This document shows, piece after piece, positions 1 through 10,574 of a DNA stretch of 14,899 bases (within the stretch, counting starts at the first letter, position 1; every line of letters begins with the position of its first letter). The DNA is taken from the NCBI GenBank assembly GCA_009602725.1, contig WELB01000135.1:159805-174703 (forward strand). The letters are read 5' to 3'. A program made the position numbers and the translations under genes. This stretch comes from Spirogloea muscicola. Lineage: Eukaryota > Streptophyta > Zygnematophyceae > Spirogloeales > Spirogloeaceae. The notes beneath the pieces are model-generated. The model searched no databases and had not been told where the DNA came from. It worked only from the letters and a program-made list of their open reading frames with translations.

Positions 1-190
1 GCTGCTGGCACAAGAGCTAGTCAATTGCCGTCCGGTATTCGAGCGTCAGCTAGCGACCTCTATGTGCTGACTCGTGGTTACTGAGCGGGTCAGCTTAGCA
101 GCAGGTGACGTACATTTGTCCAATGTGCTTGCCTTTGTACTTGGCCACACATGGCCTCCCCATCTCTTAATATACACGCATTTTCATTGG
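1..190 (+). mobile_element. Non-LTR retrotransposon 3' end, copy A (ORF tail plus 3' UTR)
   Basis: The first 84 bases read in frame as the last 27 codons of a retroelement ORF ending S-D-L-Y-V-L-T-R-G-Y and a TGA at 82-84. The following 3' UTR continues to about 190. The same ORF end and UTR recur almost unchanged at 1412-1590 (copy B), and more distantly at 2566-2725 and 11516-11665. The copy is cut by the window edge. The repeat is seen directly; assigning it to a non-LTR element rests on copy B, where the upstream domains are visible. Confidence 0.75.
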
Positions 191-194
191 GAAG

Positions 195-300
195 AAGTGG
201 CACTCCCTATGGGGCAAGGGTTGCGAAAAGCTACCCCAAAAAGAATTGATAAAAGTTCGGATTGGGAGAGCCACTTCATCTTTTCTCTTATACACGAATT
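195..300 (-). repeat. Degenerate retroelement 3' UTR fragment, minus orientation
   Basis: On the minus strand about 203-262 reads as a decayed version of the family's 3' UTR hairpin block: ATTCTTTTTGGGG, then TAGCTTTTCGCAACCC where other copies have CTGG-CTTTT-CCAG. An imperfect inverted repeat (GAAGTGGCACTCCC near 191-206 against GGGAGAGCCACTTC near 266-279) lies across it. It abuts the 3' end of copy A tail to tail, as seen again at 1592-1838. No gene is recognised between here and about 550; the open frames there have no family signature. Confidence 0.5.
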
Positions 301-549
301 TTTTTTTGGCCCCGTCGAACACGAATGGGCGGCCTGGGCTGCTGGTCACTTGAACAGACGGCGCAGGCAGCCTTTCTCGGTTGCTGGCACCAGGTTGCCT
401 CCTTTCTTCCCTTGCGCTTCCCTTGCCTGGCCAACCCTGCAGCCGAGGTGGAGGAAGGCTCCTTGGCATTCCAAGTGCAATTGAGGAGCATCCGGGAGTC
501 AGCACTGTGCTCCTTCTACAACCCCTCTTCGCCCCCTTCTCAGTGCTTG

Positions 550-1490
550 CTCAAGCACCAGACAAAGCGGCACAGGCCAGACTCGTTGCTGCAGTTGAGG
601 ACGAGCGTCGCAAGGCGTTAAGGATGATGCCGGATATCAAAATCAATCCAAAGAGTCTGGCACGTCTCACATCGCTCGCAACGCCTGGGGCAACGGATTG
701 GCTCACCACACACGCAGTCCACAACGCTTTCAAAAGCAGCCCTGAAGTATTCCGGACGCTTCTCCAGCTGTTCCTGGGCCTGCCCCCGACCTGCCTGAAT
801 GGAGTAACTCAGTGTGAGTGTGGCTTCCATGCGGGAGGGCGGAGACCTAGCCACCCACATGCTGCGGTGCCCCAAAGGCCCTGAGGTGGTGGGCGTCCAC
901 AATCTCCTACGGACGCCCTGGCGGGCTTGATGCGCGACGCCGGCTACGGCGCCATTGTGGAAGTAAGCAATGTAATGCCCATCACCAGGGATTCCCAGGG
1001 TCGCCATCACCGTCGCACCCTGGACACTGTGGGTGTACAACCTGGCGGAGGCCCACGAGCCTTGGTGGATGTGGTGGTGACCGAGGCATACAAGAGTTCC
1101 GCTTCCACAAACATTGCTGGCCACGCACTGGGAGGTGCTGAGCAGAGAAAGCTCCGACACTACTCTGACCTACCCCGCAGCGACCACCTTCTCCAGGCCG
1201 CAATCGACACTTTTGGCTGCTTGGGTCCTCGCTTCCATACCCTACTTGAGACTATGGCGAGTCTGGGATATGCACGACGCAAGGATATGCTTCCAGCCCA
1301 GATGGGTATGCCGGCAGCCTATCTCTCATTTTTGCGACGTCGAGTGTCAGCTTGTCTGCAGCGAGCTCAGGCTCATGCGTTGCATCAGAAAGCTGGTCGA
1401 GCCTTGGCTGGTAGTTCAAGAGCTTGTCGATTGCCGTCCGGTATTCGAGCATCAGTTAGCGACCTCTATGTGCTGACTCGTGGTCACTGA
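550..1490 (+). pseudogene. Non-LTR retrotransposon C-terminal region (zinc knuckle plus REL-type endonuclease), broken, copy B
   Basis: About 556-835 reads as the segment between the reverse-transcriptase region and the endonuclease (R-L-T-S-L-A-T-P-G-A-T-D-W-L, then F-R-T-L-L-Q-L-F-L-G-L-P-P). A zinc knuckle follows at about 811-870 with spacing C-x1-C-x11-H-x3-C; it needs a frame change near 834. A second one-base deletion near 910 separates it from the 927-1490 frame. That frame carries R-R-T-L-D, then 14 residues, then D in L-V-D-V-V-V-T, the spacing of the REL endonuclease of R2-like elements (PD-x12-14-D). An L-x-R-R-R-V-S-A-C-L-Q-R-A block follows, and the ORF ends in T-R-G-H and TGA at 1488-1490. 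The reverse transcriptase core itself is absent. Frameshifts make it a pseudogene. The clade (R2, NeSL, Dualen/RandI-like) cannot be told from this part. Confidence 0.8.
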
Positions 1491-1645
1491 GCGGGTCAGC
1501 TTAGCAGCAGGTGACGTACATTTGTCAATGTGCTTGCCTTCGTACTTGGCCACACATGGCCTCCCCATCTCTTAATACACACATTTTCCTACGAACCTTG
1601 TCAGTTCTTGTCGGGCTGGCTTTTCACACTCCCAATGGGAGCAAG
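1491..1645 (+). mobile_element. 3' UTR of retroelement copy B
   Basis: This follows the copy B stop codon and matches 85-190 closely apart from small indels, including TGTGCTTGCCTT and the CTTGGCCACACATGGCC block. It runs into a hairpin-forming block at 1592-1631 containing GGGCTGGCTTTTC. That block reappears in opposite orientation at 1669-1708, so the + and - copies meet tail to tail. Confidence 0.7.
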
Positions 1646-1708
1646 GGCTGTGAAAAAGAAGAAAGTCAGTGTGAAAAGCCAGCCCGAAAAGAAGTTGACA
1701 AAGGTTCG
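1592..1708. repeat. Inverted repeat, about 40-bp arms, 37-bp spacer
   Basis: The left arm 1592-1631 and right arm 1669-1708 are reverse complements at about 90 percent identity with one single-base gap. Both contain GGGCTGGCTTTTC, or its complement. The arms are the 3' UTR ends of two retroelement copies in opposite orientation, with a short spacer between them. As RNA or single-stranded DNA this would fold into a long stem. Confidence 0.75.
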
Positions 1709-1840
1709 AAGGGGCCAAAATGACGGAGGGGCCTAATAAGAGAGCGCGGCCAGGTCTAATAGCGCTTCGCAGGGGCTTGAAGATGCTATGTCAGAACGGG
1801 GGGGAGGATGGATCACTCAGTAGTTACGAGTGAGGATTTA
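1640..1840 (-). mobile_element. Retroelement 3' end, minus-strand copy
   Basis: Read on the minus strand, about 1838-1816 encodes I-L-T-R-N-Y and a TGA (complement of 1816-1818), matching the V-L-T-R-G-Y-stop end of the plus-strand copies. Downstream on the minus strand about 110 bases of UTR lead to TTCTTTTCGGGCTGGC at about 1694-1679. Only a few codons of coding sequence remain. Confidence 0.6.
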
Positions 1841-1861
1841 GGGTTCTCCTTATTTCACAGA

Positions 1862-2130
1862 CCTTGCCCCCTTCAGTTCATTATTTTGTGGGCTGGCTTT
1901 TCCAGCCCCTATCCTCAATGGGCGAGCCCTTTCTCCTTTTTCCCAGCCCCTATCCTCCATGGGCTTGCCAGCTGCTTATCTGTCGTTCTTGCGACGACGA
2001 GTTTCGGCCTGTTTGCAGCGTGCTCAGGCTAATGCCTTGCACCAGAAAGGAAGTGCTCGCCCATTGAGGATAGGGGCTGGAAAAGCCAGCCCCAAAAAGA
2101 ATGGACAAAGTACGAGAAGGGGGCCAGGGG
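1862..2130. repeat. Palindromic element: 38-nt identical inverted arms enclosing a retroelement ORF fragment
   Basis: 1890-1927 is the exact reverse complement of 2055-2092 over 38 nucleotides. Weaker symmetry extends outwards to about 1862 and 2130 (CCTTGCCCCCTT against its complement). Each arm contains its own small hairpin, stem GGGGCTGG/CCAGCCCC with loop CTTTT or AAAAG. A second partial arm (CCAGCCCCTATCCTC) is at 1943-1957. Between the arms, 1959-2048 is an in-frame ORF fragment M-G-L-P-A-A-Y-L-S-F-L-R-R-R-V-S-A, the same segment as 1305-1390 in copy B. The whole looks like two 3' UTR ends in opposite orientation with a trapped piece of coding sequence. Confidence 0.75.
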
Positions 2131-2180
2131 AAGCGCTAAAGAAAACAAGCACAAGAAGAAACAAAGCAGCTACGTATCAC

Positions 2181-2561
2181 TCAGTAACCCCTGACGCAGC
2201 CGCAGCAGGGCAGCAGCAGCCGCAGCAGCCGCAGCCGCAGCAGCCGCAGATTAGAGATGCTAGGCTCCTGGAAGTGGGTCCTTTGGCCAGAGCCAGAGGC
2301 AGCAGCGAGGGCTCTGCCGGCACGAAGGTGCAGCGCGTGGGGCATAGACCTCTGCAGCGAGACGGCCAGGCGCATACGATACACTTGCGCCAGCGACCCG
2401 GCTGCAGGAAAGTCTACCGGCTCCCCATGGAAGCGAAGGGCGATGGCGTGGCGGGCGAGCTGGGTGAGCAGCTCGAGCCACCGAGCGCCCAGCGCCCCAT
2501 GGGTGTCACCAGAAAGCTGGGCGAGCTCTAGTTGGTGGCAGAAGGGCTTCGTATCTGACAT
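2181..2561 (-). pseudogene. Divergent minus-strand copy of the retroelement C-terminal domain
   Basis: The minus frame from 2561 to the stop (complement of 2181-2183) contains F-P-A-A-G-S-L-A-Q-V-Y, then S-L-Q-R-S-M-P-H-A-L-H and R-A-G-R-A-L-A. These align with M-P-A-A-Y-L-S-F-L and C-L-Q-R-A-Q-A-H-A-L-H-Q-K-A-G-R-A-L-A of copy B. It ends in V-R-G-Y-stop, the family's characteristic terminus. The codons before the end run through a CAG/CCG triplet tract, read here as Leu/Arg. A TAG lies directly upstream of the first ATG and the sequence changes there to another copy, so the ORF is truncated at a junction. It is clearly diverged from copy B and probably belongs to a second subfamily. The minus 3' UTR continues to about 2055. 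Confidence 0.6.
2192..2250. repeat. Impure CAG/CCG triplet tract
   Basis: The stretch is built almost only of GCAGCA, GCC and CCGCAG units. It lies inside the 3' coding end of the minus-strand retroelement copy, just before its stop codon, and is absent from the other copies, so it expanded after insertion or is specific to this subfamily. Confidence 0.8.
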
Positions 2562-2565
2562 CTAG

Positions 2566-2730
2566 TTCAGGCATCGATTAGCGACATTGATGTTTTGACC
2601 CGTGGTTACTGAGCGGGTCAATCTGCTGTAGATTATGTAGGTCTTCAGATGTGCTTGCCAGCTCCTCTTTGCTATGGGCGAGATCCTCTCTTTGTACTTG
2701 GCCATTTGGCCTTCGTTTGTTTCAAATACA
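2566..2730 (+). mobile_element. Retroelement 3' end fragment, plus orientation
   Basis: It starts in the coding end (GGCATCGATTAGCGAC, then a degraded L-T-R-G-Y and TGA near 2609-2611) and continues through a 3' UTR with AGATGTGCTTGCCAG and TTGTACTTGGCCATTTGG. It is closest to the copy at 11531-11665, with GGCATCGATTAGCGAC identical in both, and more distant from copies A and B. It ends about 340 bases upstream of the glycolate oxidase start codon. Confidence 0.7.
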
Positions 2731-3071
2731 CGAAATGTCCTCCATGGGCGAGCCCTGCTTCTCTCGTGCGGGACGAGCTGCTTCTCTGTGGATGAGCTCC
2801 CTGACCTTTTGGCGGGGGGTGGCGGTGGCGTGCGCACGGAGGCTGTGTGGTGGGGGGGGCAGAGGATGAGGGGCTGCCGATGGATCCTATCGCGACCGTT
2901 CCTTTCCGGATAGATGGATGCATCGCCGGCCATGGGATCACCACCGGGCCCTCCCCACCGTCCGTTCCCCCAAAGCGATAGAGGGCTCAGTCGTGACGAC
3001 GCTGGACCTCGCTTGCCGCCAGCGCCAGCGCCAGCGCCGAGCCTGCGGCGGCGGCGGCGGCGGCGGCAGCC
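2731..3071 (+). promoter_or_regulatory. Upstream and leader region of the glycolate oxidase gene
   Basis: About 340 bases lie between the last retroelement fragment and the glycolate oxidase ATG. 2808-2865 is very G-rich on this strand, including GGCGGGGGGTGGCGGTGG and a run of eight or more Gs, and could form G-quadruplexes. The last 55 bases before the ATG are CCAGCG and GCG triplet repeats. No TATA box is recognised. The transcription start cannot be placed from sequence alone. Confidence 0.35.
3018..3068. repeat. CCAGCG hexamer and GCG triplet tract in the 5' leader
   Basis: Three to four CCAGCG units at about 3019-3038 are followed by about eight GCG/GGC triplets at 3045-3068, ending four bases before the glycolate oxidase ATG. 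Similar GCC/GGC tracts lie in intron 1 of this gene (3236-3264) and in the first exons of the other two large genes. Confidence 0.85.
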
Positions 3072-6217
<3,146 letters not shown>

Positions 6218-6718
6218 GCTCGGCAACCTGGGCGCCCCACATTGCAGGCAGCCATAAGCCTCTGGCAATATTAGCCCGTGTGTTGACGGGGGGTGAGGGA
6301 GGCTTGCCAGTCTTGTAGGCACCGGCTCTGGGGGAGGGGAGATGGGGAGCTTTCCATTGGACTGTGGCAACTTAGTGAAACGACCTCATGTTCTGCGGTT
6401 GCTGATAATTAGGACATATGCGGCGGCGGGGCAGCACAGATGAAGCCACACGGTTCTGCAATTTATTCTCACGCGGTGGCCAGCTCGCATGACTGAGCTT
6501 CCACTTTACTGCATGTTAGGAAACATGGGCATGCTCAGACCTGCGCGTGTTGCGAATCAGCAAACTTTGGCTCAAAGGGTCCAGAACATCTCCATCATTG
6601 CCTGGCAAAAATGCATAAGCCATGAATGCGCAGAGATGCTCAAGAGTTGCTGTCCATCAGCCTAGCTGATTCATGGATCATTGAGTATTTTCGCTTCTGG
6701 TTTGCAACAACGAGTGCC
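6218..6718. other. Intergenic region after glycolate oxidase
   Basis: About 500 bases hold the 3' UTR of glycolate oxidase and the space before a candidate small gene. No TGTAA polyadenylation signal is seen. AT-rich candidates are GATAATTAGGACATATG near 6403 and CAATTTATTC near 6459. G-rich runs lie at about 6287-6300 and 6330-6350. No other feature is recognised. Confidence 0.5.
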
Positions 6719-7077
6719 ATGGCAGAAACTCGACCAAGCAGGAGCAAGACTCCAAATTCTGGCCTGGCATCTCTAGTCTGGCAGCAAGCCACAGAATCCC
6801 CAAAATTGAAGCAGCAGCTCGATGAGGGAGCCGAAGCTGTGAAAAAGGATGATCTCGGCATAAGTGCAGGATTGGAGGTGAGGTGGTGATGGAACCTTGC
6901 ACTCAGCTTAGTAGTGTTGCCTATACTTGAGTCAAACCTGATATTCTGACTGTTCCTACCTCCTAGAAACCAAACCTTGCAGTAGCAAGGCCATCCACAT
7001 GGTAAGCCAACTTTGCAGTGAAAGGAGAATGCGCAATGTCTGACTGCTCTGCTTGGTGCACTGGCTGCAGTCTGTAA
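6719..7077 (+). CDS. Candidate small spliced gene, 66 aa, unknown function
   Basis: I do not recognise this protein. An ATG in the good context GTGCCATGGCA opens 53 codons (6719-6877) rich in Lys, Glu, Ser and Gln, beginning M-A-E-T-R-P-S-R-S-K and followed by a donor GAG|GTGAGG. A pyrimidine-rich acceptor (CCTACCTCCTAG) leads to 6967-7001, closed by ATG|GTAAGC. A third acceptor (GGCTGCAG) leads to 7071-7077, where TAA ends the frame and overlaps a TGTAA. Phases agree throughout. An in-frame upstream ATG at 6626 would add 31 residues. The protein is hydrophilic with no membrane segment. The gene would converge on the alpha/beta hydrolase, their stops 22 bases apart. It could also be a chance frame, since there is no homology support. 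Confidence 0.35.
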
Positions 7078-7098
7078 CTTGCGTAGGTCCCAAGCGCA

Positions 7099-9935
7099 TC
7101 ATAGAGCAGCAAGGAGCAGCTTTCCAACTTCCTCGCCATAGTCCTCTTGGGCATGATGACCAACCTGGCAAGGGAACACGTGAGAGGTCATGAGAAAACT
7201 CAGGAATGCTAGATCTCAGTAACAAGGTCAGGCACCCCTTGCCGCAAGCTTCCTGTTAGTGGCACACCTCGTCAAGCTCTCTTAAGCGGATCCCGGCAGT
7301 GGTGGCAAACTCCTGCACGCCCTTGGAACCAAGCCAGCGATCCTTCTTTCCCCAGATGAGCGTCGTCTTAGTGCGCCAGGCATCGCTAGCGATAGTCTGG
7401 CGCAGCTTTGTTACCGAGCCCTGCGGAAGATGGTCAGGATTATCAAGTGCATCTCAACAAGCTGCAAACCTGTTGTTGCACAATGGCTCCAAGGCCTGGC
7501 GGTCTCTTACACTGAACAACGATGTCAATTGCAGAGGCCAAGATTGAGAAGGGCCCTAACAGTTGAGCAACATCGGAGGACTACCCAACACGTGGGCTCA
7601 CCTCAAGCTCCCTGCGCAGGGCTCTGCAAATGGCTGTCAGCGCAAAGCCGCTCATGCCCGAGACGAGATACGGCTGCCGATAGACCATGGCGTCATCCTC
7701 CTCCACTTCGTAGTGGCTGCACTCCCGAATGAGCCTGTCACTGGCCCTCAGAGGATCCTGGCCATGCACTTCAATGTCAGCAGAGACCCGTGCCAGTGAA
7801 GGCACCGGCAGATGTGTGTCTCGCGGCCTCCCAGGAGTTACAGCACGCATCTGGTAGTGGGCTTGCCTGCGCGAAGATCTCGCCCAACAGAAGTGTGGTG
7901 AAGGAGGCGAGGCCGCCGGGGAGCTTGGTGTGCTGCTGCATCACCTGCAAACAAGGGCCCCGAGCAGCAGTGGGGAATTGAGCTAGGCCTGATCGAGTGA
8001 TGTGCCAGGGTCTACAATTCAAGTGGCAGTCTGATTGTCGCAGAAGAATCCAGCAGAGCAAAGTCCTTACCCGAGGGTTCAAAGGAAAGCTAAGTCATAG
8101 GATGCTGCAATTCCAGGATGCATATACATGAGAAGCTCATGGGTAGCACCACCCACGGGCGCATTGATGAGAATGAGCTTGTTGACCCGGGAAGGGTTGG
8201 CTGCCGCGTACTGTGCAGCGGCCAATGCGAAGTAGCCCTGCGCCACCAACGAAACTTGCTTGAGGCCGAGGGACTCCACGAGCAGGGAGAGGGACGTCGC
8301 ATACTCCTGAACTGTGTAGTCAAATCCGTACTTGGGCTGCGGCTTGTCTGAAGTAGGCAATTCAGGCAGCTCGTTAGGTGCAAGTGATGCAGTAGGATTC
8401 AAGTGCCAAAAGAATCTACTTACTATACACACTACAAATACGCCGACTTTCAGAATCGTCCTCAGTTATCAGTACCGTTCATGCATTAGAGTGATAAACA
8501 TTCCTGCTGCTTCGACTACGACAAAGACAGTCTGTGCTCGGGAGCTGTGCTTTACACTATCACAAAGTGCTCCAAGGCTAGCATTATTTAGATGGTTTCT
8601 GCGAACGACAGCAGCGTCCATGGACTAGCAGGGCTCTTCAGGCCAAGGGCTTGCAAATCTTCATCACAGAACGATGAAGCATCTGATTACTTGCAAGGGG
8701 CATGGGTCGTGATCTTCAAAGCCAGTGGCTGAGGCCAAATGACACCGCTCGCGTACCTGAGAAACCAAACCCCAGCCAGTCCGGGGCGACAGTGTAAAAC
8801 CGGCTCGACAGCACTGGCATCACCTTCCGAAAGGAGTAGGCCTGCAGTACCTCAACAGCAGTTGCAGCAGGGTGAGGTCACAGTGAAACTGCAGTGAGAG
8901 ATGCCGCGACAGACGGCCAGGACGAGCACACCAGATCCATTGGTGGCGTGCAGTGCCTGGCGATTTTCTGATTTCACTAATGTGACCAAGAAGTCCCAGG
9001 AAGGTGTGGATGGACGGGCACAGCAGCGGCGAAGCCGCAAGACTGGTGGCGCTTAGCTCCACCTGCGAGGGGAGGCCATGAAGAAGAAGAACCGCGGGCT
9101 TGCCAATGTCGCCCTCATCCACGTAAAATGACCTGTGAGGCAGTAGCAAGCAGACCGGCAGCACCTGTGAGCAGGCTGCCGCAAGCAGGAGCTGCAAGGT
9201 TTGCGGAGGCAGCCCACTGGCGGCGGCGGGCAGCTGCAGCTGCTCACCGGAAGCAATCGCCGGCAGCCTGGGAGGCACTGCCCATGGCAAGCCCAAACAC
9301 AGGGTCGCACGCCTTCTGCAGGCCTCCCTCCACTGGGTACACGTCTACCTGTGCATGCATCCCAGATTGAGATCATAAGTAGTGTAATATACAATCTTAT
9401 AGCAAAGCTTAAGAGGTCAAAGTCAAGCTCTTTACTGGGTTGCTCTTGAAGCAAATCCTATGTCTAGCAGCGAGGAAGTTAGCATTTGGGTTATCATTAG
9501 CATTACAGCTTAGCGACGTGCCTCGGCCCTCCCTTTCCTTCTCCCTGGGGGCTGCCTCTCGGCGCGCCACCACGAGCGCCGAGCTGCTGCTGGGCAGCGG
9601 CCGAACGACGTCGAAGCGGCGCCCATCAGAGGCGCCGGCGGCGGCGGGGACTCACATACTTGCCGCGGGCCTGCCACTCCTCGGCGCGCCCGGAGACGTC
9701 CGAGTACTTGCCTGCCGGAGCATGGCGCGGCGTCAGCGCAGCCGGCCATGCGGCTCGCAGCCTGCGGCGTGCGTGGCCGGCGTCACGAGAGCTCTGCACC
9801 CCACCGCCGGCGAAGGAGAAGCCGTCGCCGGCCGACACGGGCACGTCCAGGAGGTAGTAGTCCCCGCCGCCGCCGCCGCCGCCGCCATCGCCGTCGCCGG
9901 CGCCGCCGGCTACATCGCCGCCGCCGCCGCCGCCG
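7099..9935 (-). CDS. Plant-type alpha/beta hydrolase-fold protein (At4g12830-like), at least 10 coding exons, 5' end unresolved
   Basis: Coding segments on the minus strand: about 9935-9805, 9711-9656, 9348-9248, 9132-9063, 8841-8757, 8347-8157, 7944-7867, 7757-7602, 7420-7268, 7164-7099 (TGA). Phases agree from 9711 onwards. Order of landmarks: a Gly-rich N-terminal part, L-L-L-H-G-L-P-S-Q (oxyanion region), D-W-L-G-F-G-F-S-D-K-P, V-A-Q-G-Y-F (nucleophile elbow position), G-E-I-F-A-Q-D-P-L-R-A-S-D, W-G-K-K-D-R-W (acid Asp) and V-G-H-H-A-Q-E-D (His). The fold family is that of haloalkane dehalogenase and epoxide hydrolase, but the elbow has Gly where the nucleophile should be, so catalysis is doubtful. 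The closest match I remember is Arabidopsis At4g12830, predicted plastidic. The intron 7866-7761 is GC-AG. No in-frame ATG lies upstream in the first segment; a start at 10080 (M-P-E-P-E-V) spliced 10036-9936 would fit the phase but is speculative. Confidence 0.85.
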
Positions 9936-9936
9936 C
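9862..9936. repeat. Two GGC/GCC triplet tracts encoding poly-glycine
   Basis: Tracts at about 9862-9887 and 9915-9936 read on the minus strand as runs of eight and seven glycines in the first recognised segment of the hydrolase gene, separated by an Ala/Gly/Asp-rich stretch. They lie before the folded domain and make the true N-terminus hard to place. Confidence 0.75.
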
Positions 9937-10114
9937 TGCAGGCGCCGCCATGGCCATGACCGGCCCCGCAGGCCGGAGCGCAGGGCTGGGTGTTCTGGGG
10001 CAGGCCCGCAGCTGGGCGCCCAGTTCAGCTCCTCACTCTGAGACGCAGGCTCGCCAGAGCCCCACTTCGGGCTCCGGCATGCACTGAGCCGTGCGCCTGC
10101 AGGAAGCTGCAGAT

Positions 10115-10138
10115 GAGGTTGAGGTTGAGGTTGAGGTT
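10115..10138. repeat. (GAGGTT)4 hexanucleotide microsatellite
   Basis: Four perfect GAGGTT units lie about 35 bases upstream (on the hydrolase's strand) of the possible hydrolase start codon at 10080. On the minus strand the unit is AACCTC. It lies next to the second retroelement cluster. Confidence 0.9.
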
Positions 10139-10188
10139 GTGGCTGCCAGAATGTCCAGATGATCCGAGGAGCCTGGCATCATGAGAGA

Positions 10189-10530
10189 AGAGCTCGCCCA
10201 TTGAGGATAGGGGCTGGAAAAGCCAGCCCAAAAAAATGACCCTCATCTCTCGCCACCACGCCTGGTGCTACCGACTGGGTCACGTCACACGCCATCATTC
10301 CAAACAGCGCTTCCACATGGACAGCGGTGGCTGTGAGAGGCCAGCCCAAAGGAATGAAAGGACAAGGTCTGGATAAAGACATATCCAACACCACCAGAAT
10401 CGAGAGGAAGACTCTTGCAGTGGAGGGCGATGGCTGTGATTTGCCAGCCCAGCAAAATGTAAGCGCGGCCAGATTGACTAGTGGCTGGGAGAAGCCAGCC
10501 CAAAAGGAATGGACAAGGACAGAAGAATTC
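10189..10530 (-). repeat. Four minus-oriented retroelement 3' UTR hairpin fragments
   Basis: 10192-10229 is identical over 38 nucleotides to 2055-2092. Related but diverged blocks follow at about 10325-10375 (GGCTGTGAGAGGCCAGCCCA), 10428-10455 (GGCTGTGATTTGCCAGCCCA) and 10484-10520 (GGCTGGGAGAAGCCAGCCCA). The second and fourth are followed by an A-rich GAATG motif. On the minus strand each reads as TTCTTTT-GGGCTGG-loop-CCAGCC, the family 3' UTR hairpin. The four units share orientation but have different loops and uneven spacing, so they look like successive truncated insertions rather than a simple tandem duplication. Confidence 0.7.
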
Positions 10531-10574
10531 TGGGGGCTAAGTACTAAGACAGCAGCAAAGAGAATTAACAAAGC

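Noticed and set aside
1-1590. The pair of near-identical ends 1-190 and 1412-1590 as long terminal repeats of an LTR element
   Set aside because: Both copies begin inside coding sequence and contain the ORF stop. The same block recurs at 2566 and 11516 without paired partners, so these are repeated 3' ends of a non-LTR element.
2674-2944. Minus-strand conservation (R-L-T-R-S-V-T-T-G-Q) shared with 11570-11630 as a possible small gene
   Set aside because: The shared sequence is explained by the plus-strand retroelement ORF end and 3' UTR; the minus frame is a by-product of the repeat.
9440-10087. Plus-strand open frame of 215 codons with poly-Ala
   Set aside because: It is the antisense shadow of the hydrolase 5' exons; the Ala runs are the complement of GGC tracts, and the minus strand has coherent splicing and family sequence.
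10189-10530. Regularly repeated short palindromes as a CRISPR array
   Set aside because: The units are diverged, unevenly spaced and found elsewhere as retroelement 3' UTR pieces, and the host is eukaryotic.
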